Shown: positions 57,664-64,000 of the stretch, piece after piece
Layout: every line of letters starts with the position of its first letter
Numbering within the stretch: the stretch's first letter is position 1
Assembly: GCF_009932725.1 (NCBI RefSeq)
Contig: NZ_BLJU01000007.1
Span: 62,001-126,000, forward strand
DNA: 64,000 bases
DNA from: Pseudomonas yangonensis
GTDB lineage: Bacteria; Pseudomonadota; Gammaproteobacteria; Pseudomonadales; Pseudomonadaceae
Reading direction: 5' to 3'
Translations under genes and position numbers: made by a program
The notes under the pieces: model-generated
Told to the model about the DNA's origin: nothing
Seen by the model: the letters and a program-made list of their open reading frames with translations, nothing else
Databases searched by the model: none

Positions 57664-57692
57664 TTGAAAGCCCCAGGGGGGCGCCCTTATAT
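57664..57692 (+). promoter_or_regulatory. Candidate sigma-32 promoter of htpX
   Basis: TTGAAA (57664-57669), 14 bases, CCCTTATAT (57684-57692), 48 bases before htpX. Resembles the sigma-32 consensus less closely than the htpG promoter. Confidence 0.45.
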
Positions 57693-57739
57693 AGCCGGCA
57701 TTACTCGTACGTCTTTCCCGTGAGGAGTCCGTTCACACC

Positions 57740-58612
57740 ATGATGCGCATTATGTTGTTCCTGGCCACCAACCTGGCGGTGCTGATCATCGCCAGCATCA
57801 CCCTCAAACTGCTGGGGGTCGATCGCTTCACCGGCCAGAACCATGGCAGCCTGCTGATTTTCTGCGCCGTGTTCGGTTTTGCCGGCTCGCTGGTGTCGCT
57901 GTTCATCTCCAAGTGGATGGCAAAGATGAGCACCGGCACCCAGATCATCACCCAGCCGCGTACCCGCCATGAACAATGGCTGCTGCAGACCGTCGAGGAG
58001 CTGTCGCGCGAGGCCGGTATCAAGATGCCGGAAGTGGGCATCTTCCCGGCCTACGAGTCCAATGCCTTCGCCACCGGCTGGAACAAGAACGACGCATTGG
58101 TGGCCGTCAGCCAGGGCCTGCTCGAGCGCTTCTCGCCGGATGAAGTGCGCGCGGTACTGGCCCACGAGATCGGCCACGTGGCCAACGGCGACATGGTCAC
58201 CCTGGCGCTGATCCAGGGCGTGGTGAATACCTTCGTGATGTTCTTCGCGCGCATCTTCGGCAACTTCGTCGACAAGGCGATCTTCAAGAACGAAGACGGC
58301 CACGGTATCGGTTACTTCATCGCGACCATCTTCGCCGAACTGGTACTGGGCATCCTGGCCAGCATCATCGTCATGTGGTTCTCGCGTAAACGTGAGTTCA
58401 AGGCCGACGAAGCCGGCGCCCGCCTGGCAGGCACCGGTGCGATGATCGCCGCGCTGCAGCGCCTGCGTGCCGAACAGGGCGTGCCGGTACAGATGCCCGA
58501 CAGCCTGACCGCCTTCGGTATCAATGGCGGCCTGAAAAACGGCCTGGCCGGCCTGCTGATGACGCACCCGCCGCTGGAAGACCGTATCGAGGCGCTGCGC
58601 CGCCTGGGCTGA
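57740..58612 (+). CDS. htpX: Membrane-bound zinc protease HtpX
   Basis: A 290-residue M48-family metalloprotease that cleaves damaged membrane proteins together with FtsH. Two N-terminal membrane helices (residues about 4-22 and 34-52) are followed by the zinc site [13 protein letters not shown] (HExxH) and Glu in [13 protein letters not shown], with two more helices near residues 155-215. The promoter-like element before it agrees with heat-shock control. Confidence 0.96.
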   Translation: MMRIMLFLATNLAVLIIASITLKLLGVDRFTGQNHGSLLIFCAVFGFAGSLVSLFISKWMAKMSTGTQIITQPRTRHEQWLLQTVEELSREAGIKMPEVGIFPAYESNAFATGWNKNDALVAVSQGLLERFSPDEVRAVLAHEIGHVANGDMVTLALIQGVVNTFVMFFARIFGNFVDKAIFKNEDGHGIGYFIATIFAELVLGILASIIVMWFSRKREFKADEAGARLAGTGAMIAALQRLRAEQGVPVQMPDSLTAFGINGGLKNGLAGLLMTHPPLEDRIEALRRLG

Positions 58613-58629
58613 TCCAGCGTCAACACACG

Positions 58630-58657
58630 AAAAAGGCGACCCTCGGGTCGCCTTTTT
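58630..58657. terminator. Intrinsic terminator, htpX / tpm
   Basis: A 13-base stem AAAAAGGCGACCC / GGGTCGCCTTTTT with a very short loop, between convergent genes. Confidence 0.9.
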
Positions 58658-58673
58658 CATTGCACCGCTTCCG

Positions 58674-59330
58674 CTAGCGGCGCGTCAGGTGAAAGACTCG
58701 CTCGTCCACCGCCGCAAGGCCGCTGTCGGCGAAACGCGGATTACCCGCCAGTACGTCCTTTTCCTCGACCACGCGCAGCATCCAGCCGGCAGCGAAATGC
58801 CCTTCCACTTCGGGGTCCTCGACCGAGAATGGCGGACCGTCCATGCGCCGCTGGTCGTAGACCAGCGTCACCAGAAGCCCCTGACAGGTGCTCGGCAGTA
58901 TCGCCTGCAGATGCGCGACATAACGTTCGCGCATTTCCGGCGGCAGGGCGATCAGCGCAGCACGGTCATAGAAAGCCTGGCAGCCGGCGACATCTTCTCG
59001 GTTCAGGGCGAAAAAATCCCCACAAAGAATCTGCAACGCACCCGCCTGATAGACCTTGAATGCACCGCGTTGCGATACGTGGGGCTGCACGTCACGCTCG
59101 CTAAAGAAATCCTGAACGGCGCGCTCGGCCAGTTCGACGCCGATCACCCTGTGCCCCTGCTCCGCCAGCCAGGCCAGATCGAGGCTCTTGCCACACAGCG
59201 GCACCAGCACCGCCGAGCCGCTCGCCAGCCCGAGCGCGGACCAGTGGCGACGCAGATAGCCGTTGACCTTTTCCTGATGAAAACCGATTTGGCTGCGTGC
59301 CCATCTGTCCTGCCAGAACGCCTCATGCAT
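58674..59330 (-). CDS. tpm: Thiopurine S-methyltransferase (tellurite/selenium-related)
   Basis: A 218-residue SAM methyltransferase of normal TPMT length, beginning [19 protein letters not shown], with [20 protein letters not shown] (SAM site) and VIGVELAE. Bacterial Tpm methylates selenite/tellurite derivatives and can aid tellurite resistance. The ATG at 59330 has GGAGG 8 bases upstream. Confidence 0.95.
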   Translation of the reverse strand: MHEAFWQDRWARSQIGFHQEKVNGYLRRHWSALGLASGSAVLVPLCGKSLDLAWLAEQGHRVIGVELAERAVQDFFSERDVQPHVSQRGAFKVYQAGALQILCGDFFALNREDVAGCQAFYDRAALIALPPEMRERYVAHLQAILPSTCQGLLVTLVYDQRRMDGPPFSVEDPEVEGHFAAGWMLRVVEEKDVLAGNPRFADSGLAAVDERVFHLTRR

Positions 59331-59435
59331 CGCTAAAACCTCCATGAAATCGATAGGAATGGCCAAGTATTTATGCTGGATGTCGATAGATTCAGCAAGG
59401 AAGATGGCGTCATCCTACTTCAGGAGTTGATCGCC

Positions 59436-60203
59436 ATGCTGCCCTCACTGTTCATTTCCCATGGTTCGCCTATGTTGGCCTTGGAGCCGGGCGCCAGTGG
59501 TCCGGCCCTGACTCAACTGGCTACCGAACTGCCAAGACCCAAGGCCCTCGTGGTCGTGTCGGCGCATTGGGAAAGCCAACATCTACTGCTGACAGCAGGC
59601 GAGCGACCACGGACGTGGCACGACTTCAGTGGTTTTCCGGCCCGGCTCTATGCGTTGCAGTACCCTGCCCCGGGCGCGCCAGAACTGGCCAAAGAGATTG
59701 CCCAGCGCTTGAACGATGCAGGCTTGTCAGCCGAGCTCGACGCACAGCGCCCTTTCGACCATGGTGCCTGGGCGCCGTTGTCGTTGATGTATCCGCACGC
59801 CGACGTTCCCATGCTGCAGTTGTCGCTGCCCAGCCACCAGGGCCCTGAAATGCAAACCCGCGTGGGCCGGGCTCTGGCCAGCTTGCGTGAACAAGGCATC
59901 CTGCTGATAGGTTCAGGCAGCATCACGCATAATCTGGGCGAACTGGACTGGCGCGCCGGCCCCGACGCCATCACCTCCTGGGCCAAGGCGTTTCGCGACT
60001 GGGTGGTAGAAAAGCTCGAGGCGGATGATCTGGAGGCCTTACATCAGTATCGCCGCCTGGCGCCGAACGCCGCACGTAATCACCCCAGTGAAGAGCATCT
60101 GCTGCCGCTATTCTTCGCCCGTGGCGCGGGCGGCGCGTTTTCTGTCGCGCACAGCGGCTTCACCTACGGCGCGCTGGGTATGGACATCTATCGTTTCGGC
60201 TAA
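59436..60203 (+). CDS. ygiD: DODA-type extradiol ring-cleavage dioxygenase
   Basis: A 255-residue LigB-fold dioxygenase (MLPSLFISHGSPMLALEPG). Metal ligands are expected at His in ISHGSP, at the SAHWES segment and in RPFDHGAWAPL; GSGSITHNLGELDW is near. Family members such as YgiD of E. coli open 4,5-DOPA; others take catechols. The ATG at 59436 has CAGGAG 9 bases upstream. Divergent from tpm. Confidence 0.9.
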   Translation: MLPSLFISHGSPMLALEPGASGPALTQLATELPRPKALVVVSAHWESQHLLLTAGERPRTWHDFSGFPARLYALQYPAPGAPELAKEIAQRLNDAGLSAELDAQRPFDHGAWAPLSLMYPHADVPMLQLSLPSHQGPEMQTRVGRALASLREQGILLIGSGSITHNLGELDWRAGPDAITSWAKAFRDWVVEKLEADDLEALHQYRRLAPNAARNHPSEEHLLPLFFARGAGGAFSVAHSGFTYGALGMDIYRFG

Positions 60204-60226
60204 ATGCTGGATACCGCCCTGAAATG

Positions 60227-60253
60227 ACGAGGCCCGTCATCGACGGGCCTCGT
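60227..60253. terminator. Intrinsic terminator, dioxygenase / acuI
   Basis: A perfect 12-base stem ACGAGGCCCGTC / GACGGGCCTCGT with loop ATC between convergent genes; modest T-rich flank on the + strand (TTTACC). Confidence 0.8.
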
Positions 60254-60261
60254 TTACCGCT

Positions 60262-61251
60262 TCAATCGAGCCGAACCAGAATCCGGCCGACCATTGCGCC
60301 GGCCAGGATGCGCTCGATTGCCTCGGGCAGCTCCTCCAGCCCGACCTCCCGGCACAGCGCGGTGAGATCGATTTTCCACTGCAGCGACAGCTTGTCCCAC
60401 ATCGAGGCCTTGACCACCAGCGGCAGCTCCACCGAATCCACACCCAGCAGGTTGACCCCACGCAGGATGAACGGCAGCACGCTGGCCTGGAAGCCGCCCC
60501 CCGCGGTCAGCCCGCAGCACGCCACGCTGCCGCTATGGCGCAGCGACTTGACTACGTTGAACAGTATGTCGCCGCCCACCGTATCCACCGCAGCCGCCCA
60601 ACGCTCCTTGAGCATCGGTCGCTCGCTGCCCTGCTGCAGCTCTTCACGGCTGACGATTTCGTCAGCCCCCAGACCACGCAGGAACTCAGCCTGTTCGGCC
60701 TTGCCGGTCGCGGCGGCGACGCGATAGCCCAGCTGCTTGAGCAGCACCACGGCAATGCTGCCGACACCGCCAGTGGCGCCGGTGACCAAAACGGTTCCTG
60801 CCTCGGGGGTGACGCCCGCCTGCTCCAGCTTGTCCACGCACAATGCGGCGGTCAGGCCGGCAGTGCCGAGGACCATCGCCTCGCGCAGCGGCAGGCCTTG
60901 CGGGCGCTTGATCGCCCAGGCGGCCGGCACGCGAATGTACTGGCCGAAGCCGCCGGCCGTGTTCATACCCAGGTCATAGCCGGTGACGATGACCTCATCG
61001 CCAACAGCGAACTCGGACACGCTGGAGGCCTCGACCACACCTGCCGCGTCGATACCAGGCGTATGCGGATAGGCCTTGGTCACCCCGCGATTGCCGCTGG
61101 CGGACAGCGCATCCTTGTAGTTCAGCGAGGAATAGCGCACACGGATCAGCAGTTCGCCCTGCGGCAGTTGCTCGACATTGCGCTGGACGACTTCACGCTG
61201 GAAGCTGCCGTCGGTGCCTTCACTGACCAGCAAGGCCTTGAACTCGGTCAT
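60262..61251 (-). CDS. acuI: Acrylyl-CoA reductase AcuI/YhdH family (MDR)
   Basis: A 329-residue zinc-free medium-chain reductase that reduces acrylyl-CoA with NADPH, removing a toxic intermediate. It carries FKALLVSEGTDGSF, SSLNYKDALSASGNRGVTK, the coenzyme site VTGATGGVGSIAVVLLKQLG and QWKIDLTALCREV. ATG at 61251 with GAGGAGAGGG upstream (a GTG at 61254 is also in frame). Confidence 0.93.
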   Translation of the reverse strand: MTEFKALLVSEGTDGSFQREVVQRNVEQLPQGELLIRVRYSSLNYKDALSASGNRGVTKAYPHTPGIDAAGVVEASSVSEFAVGDEVIVTGYDLGMNTAGGFGQYIRVPAAWAIKRPQGLPLREAMVLGTAGLTAALCVDKLEQAGVTPEAGTVLVTGATGGVGSIAVVLLKQLGYRVAAATGKAEQAEFLRGLGADEIVSREELQQGSERPMLKERWAAAVDTVGGDILFNVVKSLRHSGSVACCGLTAGGGFQASVLPFILRGVNLLGVDSVELPLVVKASMWDKLSLQWKIDLTALCREVGLEELPEAIERILAGAMVGRILVRLD

Positions 61252-61320
61252 CACCCTCTCCTCTTGTCGTGGTTCGCTGCGCGACGCGAGCCGGTTGCGC
61301 AGCCCATCCTGAACGAAGCG

Positions 61321-62340
61321 TTACCAGAAGCGCTGCTGGTTGAGCCGACTCAACCAGGTCAGCACGAAACGATCCAGCGCGATGCTCGCGGCCAGCCCGA
61401 CGCGTTCCTGCAGGCTCTTTTTCTGAGCGAAATGCAGGTGGAACAGTTCAGCTTCGGCGGCGCGTTCGGCCAGGTACTGGTCGCTGGTTTTGAGCTCGTC
61501 CACCAACAGCCGCTCCTGCGCGGCCATGCCCAGCCAGACCTCGCCAGTGGCGATGGCGTCGATATCCAGCTGCGGGCGGTATCGGGCGACGAAGCCCTTG
61601 AACAGCTCGTGAGTGGTTTCCAGGTCTTCCTGGAATTTCTCCCGGCCCTTTTCGGTGTTCTCACCGAACACGGTCAGGGTGCGCTTGTATTCACCGGCTG
61701 TCAGCACTTCGAAGTCGATTTCGTGCTTCTTGAGCAAACGATGCACGTTGGGCAACTGCGCCACCACACCGATGGAGCCGAGAATGGCGAACGGCGCACT
61801 GAGAATCTTCTGACCGATGCAGGCCATCATGTATCCGCCGCTGGCGGCCACCTTGTCCACGCAAACGGTCAGCGGAATGCCGGCATCGCGGATGCGCACC
61901 AGCTGCGAGGACGCCAGACCGTAGCTGTGCACCATGCCGCCGCCGCTTTCCAGGCGCAGCACCACTTCATCTTCGGCCTTGGCCATGGACAGCAGCGCGG
62001 TCACTTCATGGCGCAGGTTGTCGGTGGCCGAAGCCTTGATGTCGCCGTCGAAGTCCAGCACGAACACGCGCGGCTTGCTCGGCGCGGCTTTCTTGTTCTG
62101 CTTGGCGGCCTTGGCCTCTGCCTTGCGCGTGGCCTTGAGCTGGTCCTTGGACAGCACGCTCTGCTCCAGCCGCTCACGCAGGTCCTTGTAGAAATCATTG
62201 AGCTTCTGTACCTGCAACTGACCACTTGTACGCCGACCGCGGCCACGGGTAGCTGCGACGGCCACCAGCACCACGACGATGGCGACCACCAGGGTCAGGG
62301 TTTTCGCCAGAAAGCTGGCGTACTCGCTAAGAAACTCCAC
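61321..62340 (-). CDS. sohB: Inner-membrane protease SohB
   Basis: A 339-residue S49-family serine protease with an N-terminal membrane helix (residues about 12-30) and a coiled, Lys-rich linker. The nucleophile is in KVAASGGYMMACIGQK and the catalytic Lys region is ILGSIGVVAQLPNVHRLLKK. It is of usual length and stands alone. Confidence 0.95.
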   Translation of the reverse strand: MEFLSEYASFLAKTLTLVVAIVVVLVAVAATRGRGRRTSGQLQVQKLNDFYKDLRERLEQSVLSKDQLKATRKAEAKAAKQNKKAAPSKPRVFVLDFDGDIKASATDNLRHEVTALLSMAKAEDEVVLRLESGGGMVHSYGLASSQLVRIRDAGIPLTVCVDKVAASGGYMMACIGQKILSAPFAILGSIGVVAQLPNVHRLLKKHEIDFEVLTAGEYKRTLTVFGENTEKGREKFQEDLETTHELFKGFVARYRPQLDIDAIATGEVWLGMAAQERLLVDELKTSDQYLAERAAEAELFHLHFAQKKSLQERVGLAASIALDRFVLTWLSRLNQQRFW

Positions 62341-62539
62341 GGATCCCCCTTGGGCAATACAGCGGCGCTTGCGCGCTCAAAGGCTCAAGCATACCGGCGC
62401 AGCGCCTCGCCGGCCAAGCGCGTCAGCGCTGCAGAACGACCATACGAGCAATTCAAACAAGCGTATGTTTTTTCGTTGACAGCCCCCGAGCTTCCTCATA
62501 ACCTCGCGAGACATTCAACGTGCCGAGATCGAAACGGAC

Positions 62540-63238
62540 GTGGGCAGCATCTATCTGATTCGACATGGCCAGGCCTCATTCGGTGCAGACGACTACGATG
62601 TCCTGTCTCCTGTCGGAGTGCGCCAGGCCGAAGTGTTGGGCGAACACCTCGAACAGCTCGGCATCGGCCTCGATCGCTGCGTCAGCGGCAGCCTGCGCCG
62701 CCAGCAGCACACCGCCAACGCCGCGCTGCAACGCATGAGCAACGCACCTGCGCTGGATATCGACGAAGCCTTCAACGAATTCGATGCCGACGCGGTAATA
62801 CGCACCCTGCTGCCGGATATGCTGCCGGAAGAACCCGAAGCGCTGCACATCCTGCGCAATGGCGCGCAAAACCGCGCCGAGTTCCAGCGCCTGTTCGCCA
62901 AGCTGATCCATCGCTGGATATCCGGCGAACATGACAAGCCCGGCCTGCAAAGCTGGCAAGCCTATGTCGAGCAGGTCGAAGGCGGCCTGCGGCGCATCCT
63001 CGAGCAGGCAGGCAGCAAACAGAATATCGCCGTGTTCACTTCCGGCGGCACCATCACCGCCCTGCTCCGCCTGATCACCGGCGTGCCTTCGGCAAAGGCC
63101 TTCGAACTGAATTGGCAAATCGTCAATACCTCGCTCAGCCAGCTGAAGTTCCGCGGCAGCGAGGTAAGTCTGGCTTCCTTCAACAGCCATGTGCATTTAC
63201 AGCTGCTGAAGGCGCCGGAGCTCATCACCTACCGATGA
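62540..63238 (+). CDS. Histidine phosphatase family protein (phosphoglycerate-mutase-like)
   Basis: A 232-residue protein begun at GTG 62540. Active-site LIRHGQASFG (phospho-His) and FTSGGTITALL are present, with the second His site replaced by this Gly-rich segment as in many family members. Its substrate is unknown. It heads a set with the SCP2 protein and the phosphotransferase. Confidence 0.9.
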   Translation: MGSIYLIRHGQASFGADDYDVLSPVGVRQAEVLGEHLEQLGIGLDRCVSGSLRRQQHTANAALQRMSNAPALDIDEAFNEFDADAVIRTLLPDMLPEEPEALHILRNGAQNRAEFQRLFAKLIHRWISGEHDKPGLQSWQAYVEQVEGGLRRILEQAGSKQNIAVFTSGGTITALLRLITGVPSAKAFELNWQIVNTSLSQLKFRGSEVSLASFNSHVHLQLLKAPELITYR

Positions 63239-63295
63239 GCTCCAGCCCAATGCGGCCGCGAGGCTGCGCGAAAAAACCGAAAAAAGGATAAGACC

Positions 63296-63607
63296 ATGAG
63301 TGTTGCTGACATCGCCCAAACCATGCAATCCAAGTTCAACGCCAGCGCCGCTGCAGGCCTGGACCTGGTGTTCCAGTTCAACATCGAAGATGGCGAGAAC
63401 TACGCGCTGATTGTCAAGGACGGCACCTGCGCCCTCGAGCAAGGCGACAACCCGAACGCCAACGTGACCCTGATCATGGACAGCGAAACCCTCAAAGGCA
63501 TCGTCAGCGGCGAAACTGACGGCATGCAGGCCTTCATGGCCGGCAAGCTGCGCGCCGAAGGCGACATGATGCTGGCGATGAAGCTGGGCGAACTGTTCCC
63601 GGTCTGA
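63296..63607 (+). CDS. SCP2 sterol-binding-domain protein
   Basis: A 103-residue single SCP2 domain (VADIAQTMQSKFNASAAAGL, VTLIMDSETLKGIVSGETDG, FMAGKLRAEGDMMLAMKLGE). Such proteins bind lipids or acyl-CoA. It lies 57 bases after the phosphatase gene and is followed by a terminator and then the phosphotransferase gene, a grouping seen in several pseudomonads. Confidence 0.93.
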   Translation: MSVADIAQTMQSKFNASAAAGLDLVFQFNIEDGENYALIVKDGTCALEQGDNPNANVTLIMDSETLKGIVSGETDGMQAFMAGKLRAEGDMMLAMKLGELFPV

Positions 63608-63631
63608 TCGGTGTACTGATCGCAAGACACG

Positions 63632-63662
63632 AAAACCGGAGTCCTGGCACTCCGGTTTTTTA
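63632..63662 (+). terminator. Intrinsic terminator after the SCP2 gene
   Basis: An 11-base stem AAAACCGGAGT / ACTCCGGTTTT with loop CCTGGC, then TTTA. Confidence 0.9.
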
Positions 63663-63852
63663 TTGCCCGCCATTCCTGCGGCCTGTTGCCGTTTCGCGTA
63701 CGGCACGGCACAGGTAGAAGGTGACTGATCAGGCAGTTTGATCGAGGTGCAACACGCCCGCCTATAACGGCGCGTATTGCTTGTGACAGCCTGGGTGCAG
63801 CATTAGATTAGCCAATTATCTAGGGCACCCATCATAAGTAGAAGGGATAAGC

Positions 63853-64000
63853 ATGGCGCTCACTGACCAATCCACCCGTATCCGCTCGGGCGAAGAGCTC
63901 GACGCCGCCGTCATCGATGCCTACCTCAAAGCCAACATCCCGGGCCTCAGCGGCGAAGCGAAGATCAGCCAGTTCCCCGGTGGCGCGTCCAACCTGACCT
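63853..64000 (+). CDS. Phosphotransferase (APH-family), 5' end only
   Basis: Only 49 codons are in the window. They begin MALTDQSTRIRSGEELDAAV and reach QFPGGASNLT, the glycine-rich nucleotide loop typical of aminoglycoside-phosphotransferase-like proteins, including acyl-CoA-associated kinases. GAAGGGA lies 6 bases before the ATG. The rest lies beyond base 64000. Confidence 0.8.
   Translation, partial: MALTDQSTRIRSGEELDAAVIDAYLKANIPGLSGEAKISQFPGGASNLT

Noticed and set aside
60535..62934. 799-codon frame across acuI, sohB and the phosphatase start
   Set aside because: Runs through three supported genes on mixed strands; reading-frame artefact.

Overview
This window looks like core chromosome of a Pseudomonas species. 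It is GC-rich. It carries fabA-fabB behind a hybrid sensor kinase, sdhCDAB-sucAB-lpd-sucCD divergent from gltA, colRS with its LPS-modification partners, htpX, alaA and msrB, and a PA1571-type small protein. From memory, much of the order (hybrid kinase, fabA, fabB, MCP ... htpG ... brnQ, sucDC ... gltA ... PA1572/PA1571-type genes) follows P. aeruginosa PAO1 around PA1611-PA1571, with the colRS block placed elsewhere. A P. mendocina/P. oleovorans-like lineage is my guess and is not proven. I saw no tRNA, rRNA, IS element, prophage or CRISPR array.

Layout. 1-3.2 kb: 3' part of a hybrid kinase, then fabA-fabB (unsaturated fatty acid synthesis). 3.2-4.8 kb: chemoreceptor. 4.9-13.1 kb: an envelope island built around the ColRS two-component system. 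A leftward operon (LTA-synthase-like enzyme, PAP2 phosphatase, CX5R phosphatase, damaged lipoprotein gene) and a rightward operon (methyltransferase, InaA/WapQ-type kinase, DgkA) each have a matching ColR-like box upstream. 13-16.5 kb: amidohydrolase, OsmC-pirin pair, exported protein. 16.5-18.8 kb: ECF sigma factor, anti-sigma factor and a secreted DUF4394 protein that share a promoter-like motif. 18.9-24.4 kb: dienelactone hydrolase, then an MHYT hybrid kinase overlapping an HD-GYP response regulator. 24.5-30.8 kb: htpG with a textbook sigma-32 promoter, a membrane protein, two hotdog thioesterases, two paralogous lipoproteins with AlgU-type promoters, MAPEG and DUF599 membrane proteins.

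30.9-45.7 kb: brnQ and the TCA-cycle block. gltA reads right; sdhCDAB, sucAB, lpd and sucCD read left, with hairpins in most of the intercistronic gaps. 45.7-54.5 kb: START-domain protein, YkgJ protein, beta-hydroxyacid dehydrogenase, DEDDh exonuclease, ppnP, rhtA, a tightly packed leftward operon (ATP-NAD kinase-like, DUF1287, DCC/DUF393, DoxX, ABC exporter), and a PA1571-family protein. 54.5-64 kb: msrB, alaA, SDR, hypothetical, htpX, tpm, DODA-type dioxygenase, acuI, sohB, phosphoglycerate-mutase-like protein, SCP2 protein and the 5' end of a phosphotransferase.

The window is mostly housekeeping. Its most interesting content is regulatory: the ECF sigma module with paired promoters, the AlgU-type promoters of the twin lipoproteins, the ColR boxes flanking colRS, a structured 115-bp dispersed repeat whose stem covaries between its two copies, a stop at codon 2 of a lipoprotein gene, and a terminator placed just before the rhtA start codon. 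All calls are from reading the sequence; no database search was possible.
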